Origin: Phyllobacterium sp. T1293
GTDB lineage: Bacteria; Pseudomonadota; Alphaproteobacteria; Rhizobiales; Rhizobiaceae
Assembly (NCBI RefSeq): GCF_020731415.2
Contig: NZ_CP088273.1
Coordinates: forward strand, 1,369,001 to 1,433,000
Direction of reading: 5' to 3'
DNA length: 64,000 nt
Part shown: one piece after another, positions 45,941 to 55,426 of the stretch
How positions within the stretch are numbered: the stretch's first letter is position 1
How the letters are laid out: every line of letters starts with the position of its first letter
The notes under the pieces: model-generated
The model's input: only the letters and a program-made list of their open reading frames with translations
Told to the model about the DNA's origin: nothing
The model's database searches: none
Made by a program: the position numbers and the translations under genes

Positions 45941-45962
45941 ATGGTTCCCCGCGCCCCCATTT

Positions 45963-46071
45963 CCGTCATCCTCGGGCTTGACCCGAGGACCCACGGTTAA
46001 GGAAATTAGACGAATCTGGATACTTGGCGCTTTTAAGTTGTGGGTCCTCGGGTCAAGCCCGAGGATGACGG
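45963..46071. repeat. Palindromic repeat, family B copy 2 (perfect 32-base arms)
   Basis: Arms 45963-45994 and 46040-46071 are exact reverse complements over 32 bases (core CATCCTCGGG...GACCCGAGGACC), with a 45-base centre. Each arm also folds on itself (CCTCGGG/CCCGAGG), as in copy 1 at 29780, so alternative hairpin and long-stem forms are possible. Confidence 0.93.
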
Positions 46072-46143
46072 AGAGATGGGTGGGTTAGAGGGAGCTATAT
46101 TCTGCAACGGTTGTGATCTCCCCAAACCAAATGAAAGCGGACC

Positions 46144-47805
46144 CTAATTCCCCGCACTCGCCATGCGACGGTTTTTCACCGCGCCTTCCAGCCAGCCCAA
46201 TTCCATCTCAGGAACCGATGATAGAAGCAGGTCCGTATAGGCATCGAATGGTGGTTTGAGCACCTGCGATTTCGGGCCATAGCGCACCACCTCGCCGCGA
46301 TACATGACGGCAATCGCATCGGCGATGGATTTTACCGTGGCAAGATCGTGAGTGATGAAGAGATAGGCCACATGCTCATCCGCCTGCAGATCGAGCAGCA
46401 GCTTTAAAATGCCATCGGCCACGAGCGGATCGAGCGCGCTCGTCACCTCATCGCAGATGATCAGCTTCGGCTTGGCGGCAAGAGCCCGGGCAATACACAC
46501 GCGCTGTTTCTGTCCGCCTGAGAGTTCGGCGGGATAGCGGTCGGCAAAGCCCTTGCCCATCTCGATCTTGTCGAGCAGTTCGGCAATGCGTTTGTCGCGT
46601 TCCTTGCCGCGCATACCGAAATAGAATTCAAGCGGCCTGCCGATGATCGTACCAATGGTCTGGCGCGGGTTCATCGCCACGTCGGCCATCTGATAGATCA
46701 TCTGCAATTCGCGCAGATCGTTGCGGGTGCGATTGGCGAGACGCGGTGAAAGCGTGCGCCCATCAAAGGTGATCGTGCCTTCCATCGGCGGCAGAAGGCC
46801 GGTGATCGCGCGTGCGAGTGTCGACTTGCCCGAGCCGGATTCGCCGACAACCGCAAGTGTCTGGCCAAGGTGCAGGTCCACCGAGACATTTTTCAGAACT
46901 TTAACCAGACCACCGCCATAGGCGGCCGTGATGTTTTTCACGGACAGGATGGGCGTGCCCTCGGTTGTCTTTTCCTGATGCGGGATGTGATGCACCGAAA
47001 CCAGCTGGCGCGTATATTCCTGATGCGGTTGCTTGATGATCTGGCGGGTGTCGCCATATTCGACCATCTTGCCGTGGCGCAGCACCATGATGTCATCGGC
47101 GACCTGCGCCACAACGGCAAGATCGTGGGTGATGTAGAGCGCGGCGACGTTCGTGTCGTGAATGGCATCCTTGATCGAAGCAAGCACGTCAATCTGAGTG
47201 GTCACATCAAGCGCGGTGGTCGGTTCATCAAAGACGATCAGATCCGGTTCCGAACAGAGCGCCATGGCGGTCATCGCCCGTTGCAACTGCCCGCCTGATA
47301 CCTGATGCGGAAAGCGCTGGCCGAAAGTTTCAGGGTTCGGCAGGCCCAGCTTTTTAAACAGGCCAACCGCACGTTTTTCCGCTTCAGCGCGCGTGGTGAT
47401 CTTATGCTGAAGCGCTGCTTCAATCACCTGATCCATCAGCTTGCGTGCCGGATTGAAGGCTGCTGCTGCCGACTGCGCGACATAGCAGACTTCGCGGCCC
47501 CGGATTTGCCGCAGCGTCTTTGCGCCGCCTTTAAGGATATCGCGGCCATTGAGCAGCACTTCGCCGCCGGTGATACGGACACCACCACGCCCATAGCCCA
47601 TGCCCGAAAGACCGATGGTGGACTTGCCGGCTCCAGATTCGCCGATCAGACCCAGCACCTTGCCGCGCTCAACCTTCACCGAGATATCATCGACAATCAC
47701 CACATTGCGCGGCGGTTCGCCGGGCGGGTAGCTGGTGGCTTCAATTCTCAAATTGCGGATGTCGAGAAGAAGGCCAGTTTTGTCCTTTGCAGGGGCTTTA
47801 GCCAT
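46144..47805 (-). CDS. Peptide/opine-type ABC transporter, fused dual ATP-binding protein (DppD-DppF type)
   Basis: Energy-coupling subunit with two ATPase modules in one 553-residue chain. Module 1 has Walker A GESGAGKST, signature VSGGQLQR and Walker B LIVFDEP. Module 2 (from about 290) has GESGSGKST, LSGGQKQR and LIICDEV. It is the last gene of a four-gene importer operon on the minus strand and overlaps the preceding permease by eight bases. Its protein end lies next to the repeat-filled gap. Confidence 0.93.
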   Translation of the reverse strand: MAKAPAKDKTGLLLDIRNLRIEATSYPPGEPPRNVVIVDDISVKVERGKVLGLIGESGAGKSTIGLSGMGYGRGGVRITGGEVLLNGRDILKGGAKTLRQIRGREVCYVAQSAAAAFNPARKLMDQVIEAALQHKITTRAEAEKRAVGLFKKLGLPNPETFGQRFPHQVSGGQLQRAMTAMALCSEPDLIVFDEPTTALDVTTQIDVLASIKDAIHDTNVAALYITHDLAVVAQVADDIMVLRHGKMVEYGDTRQIIKQPHQEYTRQLVSVHHIPHQEKTTEGTPILSVKNITAAYGGGLVKVLKNVSVDLHLGQTLAVVGESGSGKSTLARAITGLLPPMEGTITFDGRTLSPRLANRTRNDLRELQMIYQMADVAMNPRQTIGTIIGRPLEFYFGMRGKERDKRIAELLDKIEMGKGFADRYPAELSGGQKQRVCIARALAAKPKLIICDEVTSALDPLVADGILKLLLDLQADEHVAYLFITHDLATVKSIADAIAVMYRGEVVRYGPKSQVLKPPFDAYTDLLLSSVPEMELGWLEGAVKNRRMASAGN

Positions 47806-48628
47806 TGCCGCGCCCTCCCTTCAAGCTGGTGGTTCGGTTGAGAATCCAGTCCGCAACCAGATTGACGGAGATCGATAGAATAGCGATGGCGGCAGCCGGA
47901 ATAAGCGCGGCGGGAATGCCGAACACAATCCCTTCCTTGTTTTCCTTGACCATACCGCCCCAATCCGCATCCGGCGGTTGAACACCAAGGCCGAGGAACG
48001 ACAGCGCTGAGAGAAACAGCACAGCAAAGATGAACCGCAGGCCAAGTTCGGCAATCAACGGTGTCAGTGCATTGGGCAATATTTCGCGGAAAATAATCCA
48101 GATACGCCCCTCGCCGCGCAGCTTTGCCGCCTCGACGAAATCCATGACATTGATATCGACAGCCACCGCCCGCGCCAGCCGGTAAACGCGAGTGGCATCG
48201 AGAAGCCCCATGACGAAAATCAGCGTGGTGATATTGGCTGGTAGAACCGAGAGCACGACAAGCGCAAAGATCAGGGTCGGGATCGCCATGATCAGATCGA
48301 CAAAGCGCGACATGAGCTGATCGAACCAGCCGCCGATAACCGCAGCAGCAAAGCCAAGCACCGATCCCAGAATGAAGGACAGAGCCGTTGCCATGGCAGC
48401 AATGAAGATGGTGATACGCGCGCCGTAGATCATACGCGAAAGCAGGTCACGACCAAGATTATCCGTACCGAGCCAATATTTGGCCGACATGGGTTCCCAG
48501 ACATCGCCGACGGTCTCGCCAACGGAATATGGGGCAACCCATGGCGCGAAAATCGCCGCGAACAGAAAGATGGCAGTGATGATCAGACCGATCCAGGCGC
48601 TGATGGGAATGTTTTTAACGTTCAACAT
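47798..48628 (-). CDS. Peptide/opine-type ABC transporter permease (DppC type)
   Basis: Inner-membrane permease, 276 residues, about six hydrophobic helices. The N-terminal strings APYSVGETVGDVWEPMSAKYWLGTDNLGRDLLSRM are typical of DppC/OppC, and the EAA loop reads EAAKLRGEGRIWIIFREILPN. Pairs with the next upstream permease. Eight-base overlap with the ATPase gene. Confidence 0.93.
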   Translation of the reverse strand: MLNVKNIPISAWIGLIITAIFLFAAIFAPWVAPYSVGETVGDVWEPMSAKYWLGTDNLGRDLLSRMIYGARITIFIAAMATALSFILGSVLGFAAAVIGGWFDQLMSRFVDLIMAIPTLIFALVVLSVLPANITTLIFVMGLLDATRVYRLARAVAVDINVMDFVEAAKLRGEGRIWIIFREILPNALTPLIAELGLRFIFAVLFLSALSFLGLGVQPPDADWGGMVKENKEGIVFGIPAALIPAAAIAILSISVNLVADWILNRTTSLKGGRGNG

Positions 48629-48637
48629 GGCGCGGCC

Positions 48638-49597
48638 TCACTTGGGATGTCTGAGGCGGGGATTGGAAACAATCGCCACGATGTCAGCAATGATATTGAG
48701 GGTGATATAGACAGCCGCGAAAACCAGCCCGCACGCCTGAACAACAGGCACATCGCGCTTGGCCACATGGTCCACCAGATACTGCCCCATGCCGGGATAG
48801 ACGAAGATGACTTCGACCACGACCACGCCGACAACAAGGAATGCCAGATTGAGCATCACCACATTGACGATTGGCGCAATGGCATTGGGAAAGGCATGGC
48901 GGGTGATGATCTGAAGCGGCGTCAGCCCTTTCAGCTCCGCCGTCTCGATATAGGCCGATTGCATGACGTTGAGGATGGCAGCTCTGGTCATGCGCATCAT
49001 GTGCGCCAGAACCACCAATGTCAGGACCGTGACTGGCAGGGCAATGGCGCTCAGCCGTTCACCGAGCGGCATACCGTCATAAACGGTTGAAACGCTCGGG
49101 AACCATTGCAGACGCACGGCAACGAAATAGATCAGCAGATAGCCGGTGAAAAATTCAGGTAGCGAGGTGGAGGCAAGTCCAAGGCCCGAAATGAGCTTGT
49201 CCACCCAGCCATTGCGATAGCGCACGGCCAGAAGGCCAAGCGCGATTGCCAAGGGGATCGAGACAACAGCCGCCCAGAAAGCGAGGAACAAGGTGTTCCA
49301 TAACCGCCCTTTGAGCGACGTCGCAATGTCCTGTCCACTGGATAGCGCCGTGCCGAGATCACCGGTCAATATGCCGCCAAGCCAATGCAGGTAGCGGATA
49401 TAGGCCGGATCATTCAGCCCCATGTCACGCCGCAGGTTTGCCAAAGCCTCCGGTGTGGCCGACTGGCCGAGAATGGATTGCGCCACATCTCCCGGCAATA
49501 TCTGGGTGCCTGCAAAAATCAGCACCGAGACTGCCAGAAGAAGGAGAAGGCCCATGACTATGCGTTGGGCCACCAGTTTGAGGACAGGACCACTCAT
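48638..49597 (-). CDS. Peptide/opine-type ABC transporter permease (DppB type)
   Basis: Inner-membrane permease, 319 residues, with the DppB/OppB N terminus (LKLVAQRIVMGLLLLLAVSV) and the lid-like GLNDPAYIRYLHWLGGILTGDLGTALSSG segment; EAA loop around TAELKGLTPLQIITRHAFPN. The nine-base gap to DppC and three-base gap from the binding-protein gene indicate one mRNA. Confidence 0.93.
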   Translation of the reverse strand: MSGPVLKLVAQRIVMGLLLLLAVSVLIFAGTQILPGDVAQSILGQSATPEALANLRRDMGLNDPAYIRYLHWLGGILTGDLGTALSSGQDIATSLKGRLWNTLFLAFWAAVVSIPLAIALGLLAVRYRNGWVDKLISGLGLASTSLPEFFTGYLLIYFVAVRLQWFPSVSTVYDGMPLGERLSAIALPVTVLTLVVLAHMMRMTRAAILNVMQSAYIETAELKGLTPLQIITRHAFPNAIAPIVNVVMLNLAFLVVGVVVVEVIFVYPGMGQYLVDHVAKRDVPVVQACGLVFAAVYITLNIIADIVAIVSNPRLRHPK

Positions 49598-49600
49598 CCG

Positions 49601-51190
49601 TTAGGCCATCAGCCAGCAGCGGGACAAGGCATAGCCACCGCTCATTTCCTGATTGCCGTCCTTTACCCAGCCGCCAACCTTGGCACTGGTCGCATCGATG
49701 AAGTCGTTGAACATCGGCACGATCACGCCGCCCTCGTCACGGACAGTCACCGACATGTCACGATACATCTGCTTGCGCTTGGCAGGGTCCAGCTCGGCGC
49801 GCGCCGCAATCAATGTCTTGTCGAACTTTTCATTGAAGAAGCGTGTGTCGTTCCAGTCTGCGGTCGAAAGATAGGCAGTCGAATACATCTGGTCCTGCGT
49901 CGGACGGCCACCCCAATAGGATTCCGAGAACGGCTGTTTGTTCCAGACTTCTGACCAGTAGCCATCGCCGGGTTCGCGCTTGACTTCAATCTTGATGCCA
50001 GCCTTTGCCGCGCTCTGCTGGAATAGCTGCGCCGCATCGATGGCGCCCGGAAAGGCAACATCGGATGTGCGCAGCAGCACCGAACCGTCATGGCCAGATT
50101 TCTTGAAGTGGAAAGCTGCCTTGTCGGGATCGTAGGCACGCTGTTCGATATCATCCGAAAACAGCGGATAGGCCTTGTTGATCGGGAAATCATTGCCGAT
50201 CGAACCATAACCGCGCAGGATTTTCTGCACCATGTCTTCGCGGTTCATGGCGTATTTCAGGGCGAGACGCAGGTCGTTATTATTGAACGGCGCTGTGTTG
50301 CAATGGGCGATGAACACATAATGCCCCTTGCCCGCCACGTTCTGGATGGTCACACCGGGAACGCGCTTAACCAGATCAACAATCTTCGGCTCAACGCGAT
50401 TGATCATATGAACCTGTCCGGACTGCAGCGCGGCAGTGCGGGCGGTGGCATCATTGATGACGATGATTTCGATCTGCGCCGCATGGCCGCGATTATCGCC
50501 GTCCCAATAGCTGGCGAACTTCTCGCCGATATGGCGCACGCCCGGCTCGTCCTTGACGACCTTGTAAGGCCCGGTGCCGATACCGGCATTCGGCTTGTCC
50601 TTACCGCCGTTGGGCTGGATCATCAGATGGTAGTCATCCATCAGGAACGGTAGATCGGCATTAGGTTCTTTCAATGTGAAAACAACGGTATCGCCGTCTT
50701 TCTTCACATTGTCGATGCCCTTCATGACACCAAGCGCACCGGATTTTGAATTGGCATCGGAATGGCGTTCCATTGTGGCAACGACGTCATCAGCCGTCAT
50801 TTCCTTGCCATTGTGGAACTGTACACCCTTGCGGATCTTGAAGGTCCAGACCTTGGCGTCGGGTGTCGAGCCCCATTCTGTGGCAAGTTTGGGATTGAGC
50901 GTGCCATCGGCCTGAATTTCAACAAGCTGCTCGCCCCATTGGCGGCCGAATTTATAGGGAACCTGGCTCTGCCATGTTGCCGGGTCCATGCTATCGGTCG
51001 AAGCGCCACCCTGCATACCGGCTTTCAGCGTACCGCCCTTAACCGGGCCTTCGGCCAGAGCCGCACTGGAAAGCAATGAATTGGCTAAAACGGTGGTGAC
51101 ACCGAGAGCGGCAGCGCGGCCAAGAAAATCACGGCGCGACAGATGTCCGCGTGCGACCTTGCGGCTCAGATAATCGAGTTCTTTTGACAT
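49601..51190 (-). CDS. Family 5 extracellular solute-binding protein of the peptide/opine-type transporter
   Basis: Periplasmic binding protein, 529 residues. Start ATG 51190 has AGGGGA at correct spacing; an ATG six bases earlier is too close to it. The N terminus carries a twin-arginine-type signal (LSRRDFLGRAAALG), then the SBP_bac_5 body with PNADLPFLMDDYHLMIQP, GTGPYKV and the C-terminal RKQMYRDMS. Ligand unknown: family members bind peptides, opines, nickel or quaternary amines. The position between the carnitine island and the amino-acid island suggests a nitrogen-rich small molecule. Confidence 0.93.
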   Translation of the reverse strand: MSKELDYLSRKVARGHLSRRDFLGRAAALGVTTVLANSLLSSAALAEGPVKGGTLKAGMQGGASTDSMDPATWQSQVPYKFGRQWGEQLVEIQADGTLNPKLATEWGSTPDAKVWTFKIRKGVQFHNGKEMTADDVVATMERHSDANSKSGALGVMKGIDNVKKDGDTVVFTLKEPNADLPFLMDDYHLMIQPNGGKDKPNAGIGTGPYKVVKDEPGVRHIGEKFASYWDGDNRGHAAQIEIIVINDATARTAALQSGQVHMINRVEPKIVDLVKRVPGVTIQNVAGKGHYVFIAHCNTAPFNNNDLRLALKYAMNREDMVQKILRGYGSIGNDFPINKAYPLFSDDIEQRAYDPDKAAFHFKKSGHDGSVLLRTSDVAFPGAIDAAQLFQQSAAKAGIKIEVKREPGDGYWSEVWNKQPFSESYWGGRPTQDQMYSTAYLSTADWNDTRFFNEKFDKTLIAARAELDPAKRKQMYRDMSVTVRDEGGVIVPMFNDFIDATSAKVGGWVKDGNQEMSGGYALSRCWLMA

Positions 51191-51310
51191 ACCCATTCCC
51201 CTTTTGTTGCTTGGAACGCATGGCGCCCAAATTCGGTTTTTGTGAATTATGCGACTTGATACCCGTGAATTTCAATCGTCAACGTGACTTTTGACTATAA
51301 CCTCCAGCAA

Positions 51311-53323
51311 TCAGATGTGTTGACGCGCGATGGTCTCGGCGAAATTTCGCTCGAAAACCAGCTCGTCATTTTCGTAGGCTTCAATGCGGCCTGTCAGATG
51401 AAAGTTCTGCTTGTCTGACCGCATCGTGGTGAACGTTTCTGTACGGACGCGCCATTCATCGCGGCCGGATAGTTCCGTCCAATGAGTCTCGCCATAGGCG
51501 GAAAGCGGATCGTCTGGATGAATTTCCCAGCGTTCGCGCGCAACACTGCCATGGATCAGCCCATGCTCTTGGTCCCGTGCTTCACCAAAATCATCCATGA
51601 TCGACAGGACAATCTTGCCGCTGACCTGATCATGTTCGATCAGGCGGCTGTTTGTGCCCTTGCGCAAGGTGTCGAGTTGCCATGGCGACGCTGCTTCCGG
51701 CTCGGGAAAAGTCCATTCGTCACCATTGGCGAGATCGCGTGATGGCAAATCCAGCCTGCCCCCATGCAGCGTCAGGCTGACGGTCTCGGGCGACGGCCAG
51801 ACCATTGGCCAATAGCTCGATGAAACGGCAATGCGCAGGTGATGACCGGCAGGAACACGGTAGGCAATGTCATCCAACATGAACCGGATTTTGACTTCTT
51901 CACCCGGCGTCAGGCTTTCCGGCTTTTCATGGCTGTTGCGATGGCAGAGATTGAACACACCATAGGTGATGCGTGTCGACGCACCATCCGGGTGTACATC
52001 GCACAGGCGCACAGCAACCATGGCGACAGGTTTGTCGCTGGAAAGCGTCAGCGTGATTTCAGCTGCGCCGACAATATCGACAGCCTTTTCAAGCAGAGCA
52101 CTATCATAACAGACGGACAGCGCATCATCGCGGCGCTGATCGCCGGGAAGTTCCGGACCAAGCCAGATGGCGCAATATTCGCCGCCCATCATGCCGCAAT
52201 CCTGCGGCGACGCGATAAGATGGGCAAATTCCTTGATGGGCTTGTTACCCAGAGATTTCTCGGCAGTCAGATGAAGCACTTCATTGCGGATGGTCTTTGA
52301 TGGCCATTGCGGCTCGGCAATCCAGTAACCGGGGCGTTCCGTGTACCAGCTTTTCGGACGGACGGAATCCATCAGATAGCCGCGATAAGCAGGATCATTC
52401 TCAACGCCCGTATCGATATCCTTCAGCCAGCGATCCCACCAGCGCAAGGCCTCCTGCAGGAAGCCGATGCGTGGTTCAGGCACGGCGAAATGTGGATATT
52501 TATGCACCCACGGCCCGACAATGCCTTTGACCGGCGCAGTAATGCCTTCCATCAGGCGCGGTACGGCGTTCTTGTAACCATCACCCCAGCCGCCAATCGC
52601 CAATGTGGCGGCTTTGACAGCGGAGAAATCCTCGCAGATTGAACCGCGCTTCCAATAGGCATCGCGCGTCTGGTGCATCAGCCAGGTCGCGGGCAGAAAC
52701 GGTTCGTGATCGAGCCGGTCAAGCCACATGCTGCGCCATTTGTCGCCAACAAGCAGCGGATCGGGCGAACGCGAGGAATAGGCGAGCATGGTCGCGCCCC
52801 ATCCGAGATTTTCGTTCAGCAGCAATCCGCCCTTATAGTGGATATCATCGGCATACCGGTCATCCGTCGAGCAGAGCGTGATGATGGCTTTCAGCGCTTC
52901 CGGCTGCAAAGCCGCCACCTGCAATGAGTTGAACCCGCCCCAGGAAATGCCCATCATGCCAACCTTGCCCGATGACCAGGGCTGTGCGGCGATCCATTTG
53001 ATCACCTCGCAGGCATCATTGAGTTCCTGAACCGAATATTCGTCCTCCATCAGCCCTTCGGAATCGCCATTGCCGCGCATATCGACGCGCAGGCAGGCAT
53101 AGCCATGTCCGGCAAAATATGGATGGGTGAGATTATCGCGCGCCGTGGTGCCGTCGCGCTTGCGATATGGCAGGAATTCGAGAATGGCGGGAACCGGATT
53201 TTCAACTGCGTCTTCGGGCATCCAGACCCGGGCCGAGAGGCGGCAGCCATCGGGCAGAACAATGCCCAGATCGGCTTCTTCTCTCACTTTGTGCTGAAAA
53301 GTCTCGACTGTCCGCATTACCAT
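51311..53323 (-). CDS. CocE/NonD-family hydrolase (X-Pro dipeptidyl-peptidase-like)
   Basis: Serine hydrolase, 670 residues. The alpha/beta-hydrolase domain has the nucleophile in GISWGGFNSLQ near residue 126, and the C-terminal jelly-roll domain (from about 420) includes VKIRFMLDDIAYRVPAGH. Family members cleave esters, amides and X-Pro peptides. No signal peptide is seen, so it is cytoplasmic. The gene stands 120 bases upstream of the ABC transporter binding-protein gene on the same strand, suggesting it hydrolyses the imported compound. Start ATG 53323 has AGGAACG. Confidence 0.9.
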   Translation of the reverse strand: MVMRTVETFQHKVREEADLGIVLPDGCRLSARVWMPEDAVENPVPAILEFLPYRKRDGTTARDNLTHPYFAGHGYACLRVDMRGNGDSEGLMEDEYSVQELNDACEVIKWIAAQPWSSGKVGMMGISWGGFNSLQVAALQPEALKAIITLCSTDDRYADDIHYKGGLLLNENLGWGATMLAYSSRSPDPLLVGDKWRSMWLDRLDHEPFLPATWLMHQTRDAYWKRGSICEDFSAVKAATLAIGGWGDGYKNAVPRLMEGITAPVKGIVGPWVHKYPHFAVPEPRIGFLQEALRWWDRWLKDIDTGVENDPAYRGYLMDSVRPKSWYTERPGYWIAEPQWPSKTIRNEVLHLTAEKSLGNKPIKEFAHLIASPQDCGMMGGEYCAIWLGPELPGDQRRDDALSVCYDSALLEKAVDIVGAAEITLTLSSDKPVAMVAVRLCDVHPDGASTRITYGVFNLCHRNSHEKPESLTPGEEVKIRFMLDDIAYRVPAGHHLRIAVSSSYWPMVWPSPETVSLTLHGGRLDLPSRDLANGDEWTFPEPEAASPWQLDTLRKGTNSRLIEHDQVSGKIVLSIMDDFGEARDQEHGLIHGSVARERWEIHPDDPLSAYGETHWTELSGRDEWRVRTETFTTMRSDKQNFHLTGRIEAYENDELVFERNFAETIARQHI

Positions 53324-53539
53324 CTTTCGTTCCTGCAGCGGAGCGGAAAACAGACCCGGTCATTTGTCTTGGCGACAATGACCAATGCACACCGGGCAGA
53401 CCACCCGGTGAAAACATGAATCCCATTTTCTCGTCTTTTGCGAGGTGTTCCTTTGTATCATACTATGCGCATCTGTCCGGCTATGCGGACCAAACACTTG
53501 CGACATATGTTCGGTCATTTGCGTCACGCTGAAAAAGTC

Positions 53540-54379
53540 TCATCCCAGCCTTGATGGTATGAGCTTTTCCAACCGGCGGAAGAGAAAGACAATGATGCCG
53601 GTAATGACGAGATAGCCAGCGGCCAGCAGCAAAAGCGGCTCATAGGTGATGAACGTATCCTGTCTTACGCGCGATGCCACCGAATAGAGATCAACAACCG
53701 TGATCGTGGCAACAAGTGGTGTTGATTTCAGCTGTAATACCGCCTCACCCGCCAGTGTCGGCAAAGCGCGGTGAATGGCCTGCGGCAGCCAGATTCGGCG
53801 GAAAATCGTGAAACGGCGCATACCGAAAGCGCGGGCGGATTCCAGTTGCCCTTTGGGCACACCGGCAAACGCGCCGCGCATGACCTCACCCTCATAGCCC
53901 GCATAGGACAGGGAGAGCGCCAGCACCGCATAGGGCCATGCTTGTCTCAAGTATGGCCAGAGTTCGGAACTGCGTATCCACGGATATTGCGGAAACAGCG
54001 AACCCAGCCCGTAATAGAGCAGCCAGAGTTGCAGGAGCAGCGGCGTGCCGCGAATAACCGTGCAGAACACCCGTGCCGGCACGGCAAGGATTGCCGGGCC
54101 CGCCGCCTGTGCCAATCCAAGCGGTACAGCCAGCAGGAAGCCGATGATGACGGTGACAATCAGTATCCAGATCGTGCGCCACAGGCCTTGCAAGATCAGA
54201 TCGCCATAATTGGGCAGCCAGTCCCAGCGCATGAAGAATATGGCCGAAGCGACAAGCGCAACACCAATCAGGATCAGCACAATGCGATGCGGTGGCAGTT
54301 TGCGTACCTGCCCGCTCGTGTCGCTGTCCTTGTGGATCGGGAATGTCTCGATGGGCGCTTCAAGCGGCGTTTCTGTCAT
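53540..54379 (-). CDS. Polar amino-acid ABC transporter permease (HisM/ArtM type)
   Basis: Inner-membrane permease, 279 residues from ATG 54379; a 74-residue in-frame extension runs backward over the preceding permease gene and is rejected. About five helices; the EAA loop reads ARAFGMRRFTIFRRIWLPQAI. The ATG shares its A with the upstream gene's TGA stop, so translation is coupled. Works with the following permease, binding protein and ATPase genes. Confidence 0.92.
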   Translation of the reverse strand: MTETPLEAPIETFPIHKDSDTSGQVRKLPPHRIVLILIGVALVASAIFFMRWDWLPNYGDLILQGLWRTIWILIVTVIIGFLLAVPLGLAQAAGPAILAVPARVFCTVIRGTPLLLQLWLLYYGLGSLFPQYPWIRSSELWPYLRQAWPYAVLALSLSYAGYEGEVMRGAFAGVPKGQLESARAFGMRRFTIFRRIWLPQAIHRALPTLAGEAVLQLKSTPLVATITVVDLYSVASRVRQDTFITYEPLLLLAAGYLVITGIIVFLFRRLEKLIPSRLG

Positions 54380-55131
54380 CACCGTGCCTCCTTGACCGAA
54401 GGCATGCCGCGCCGCGCCCACTGCTCGACCTTGGCCAGAATGAGGTTGGAAAACAACGTGATGGCGAGATAAAGAACGCCCGCCGCGATAAAAAACAGGA
54501 AATAGGCCTTTGTCGTGCCCGCTGCCTGACGGGTAACAAGCGTGAGTTCGCTGAAACCTACAACGGCGAGCAGTGCCGTGTCCTTGGTCGATATCAGCCA
54601 CAGATTGGCAAGCCCCGGCAGTGCATGCGGCAGCATGGCGGGCAAGGTAATGCGGCGCATCATCAGCGTTGGCGACATGCCATAGGCCCGCGCCGCCTCG
54701 ATTTCCCCCTGCGGAATGGCTTTGATAGCCCCGCGCAGCACTTCCGTGGCATAGGCACCCTGCACGAAGCCGAGCACCACGATGCCCGCAACCAGCCCGC
54801 TAATATCAACACGCTGATAGCCAAGCCATTCCAGTATACGGTTGATCATGTCGGTGCCCGCATAATAGAGCAGCAGGATCAGCACCAGTTCCGGCACCGC
54901 CCGCACAATAGTCGTATAGATCGCCGCGATATCGCGAACGAGTGGCCCGCCATAGAGCTTGCCATAGGCACCGAATGTGCCAATCAGCAATCCCATGCCA
55001 AAGGCACCCACGGCGATCTGCAGCGAATTCGCCAGACCACGCAGCAGATTGCCACCCCAACCCGGCGGATTGGGAGACAGAAGATCAAACATGCCGGCTA
55101 TACCAGCTGGAATAATCGATGCGTCGGCCAA
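54379..55131 (-). CDS. Polar amino-acid ABC transporter permease (HisQ/ArtQ type)
   Basis: Inner-membrane permease, 250 residues, with GGNLLRGLANSLQIAVGAF as the membrane entry and EAA loop ARAYGMSPTLMMRRITLPAML. RAVPELVLILLLYY is a family motif. The partner permease begins at its stop codon. The binding protein and ATPase genes are upstream on the same strand, separated by a repeat-containing gap. Confidence 0.92.
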   Translation of the reverse strand: MADASIIPAGIAGMFDLLSPNPPGWGGNLLRGLANSLQIAVGAFGMGLLIGTFGAYGKLYGGPLVRDIAAIYTTIVRAVPELVLILLLYYAGTDMINRILEWLGYQRVDISGLVAGIVVLGFVQGAYATEVLRGAIKAIPQGEIEAARAYGMSPTLMMRRITLPAMLPHALPGLANLWLISTKDTALLAVVGFSELTLVTRQAAGTTKAYFLFFIAAGVLYLAITLFSNLILAKVEQWARRGMPSVKEAR

Positions 55132-55155
55132 GCGATCCTCGATTCAAAGCAATGA

Positions 55156-55400
55156 AATGCACCCATATCCCGGTGAGGGAATTAGCGCTGGTTGCAGATT
55201 TAGTATGCCGTGGTTCGACAAGCTCACCATGAGGGAGAGTGGTGGTTGCACGGAGCCAAGTTCTGCAACTTTGGTGACTATCGTTGCATCCTCGCTCTCC
55301 CTCATGGTGAGCTTGTCGAACCACGCACTCCGTTCATGCAAAGAACACGCTGAAGGGTTAACCATCGGCCATCTCCTCTCCACAAGGGATTGGGTGCATT
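55156..55400. repeat. Outer inverted repeat (family D) enclosing repeat A copy 5
   Basis: AATGCACCCA at 55156-55165 and TGGGTGCATT at 55391-55400 are exact complements, and pairing continues imperfectly inward for about 15 bases (ATCCC..GTGAGGGA against TCTCCACAAGGGAT). The pair encloses the complete family A copy. This arrangement looks like one repeat inserted within another, or a longer composite element. Confidence 0.6.
55210..55324. repeat. Palindromic repeat, family A copy 5
   Basis: Compact, complete copy: perfect 30-base arms 55210-55239 and 55295-55324 in the ACAAGCTCACC / GGTGAGCTTGT variant. The core between them (GTTGCACGGAGCCAAGTTCTGCAAC...CGTTGCATCC) is shared with the other copies. 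Confidence 0.92.
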
Positions 55401-55426
55401 GTGTAGACTTACGTCATGGACGGATA

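Larger units (their letters stand above)
45827..46143. other. Gene-free 0.3 kb interval between convergent operons, filled by repeats
   Basis: This gap separates the carnitine operon from the convergent peptide-type ABC transporter. It contains a half copy of repeat A (45861-45940) and a complete repeat B pair (45963-46071). I see no gene here. A clear T-run terminator is not visible; the repeats may serve as the ends of both transcripts. Confidence 0.8.

Noticed and set aside
53324..53539. Possible small gene between the CocE hydrolase and the amino-acid permease
   Set aside because: No frame with a start, ribosome-binding site and plausible protein was found; it probably holds only the CocE upstream region.
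54382..54601. N-terminal extension of the HisM-type permease
   Set aside because: It runs over the upstream permease gene in another frame; the ATG overlapping that gene's stop codon is the natural start.
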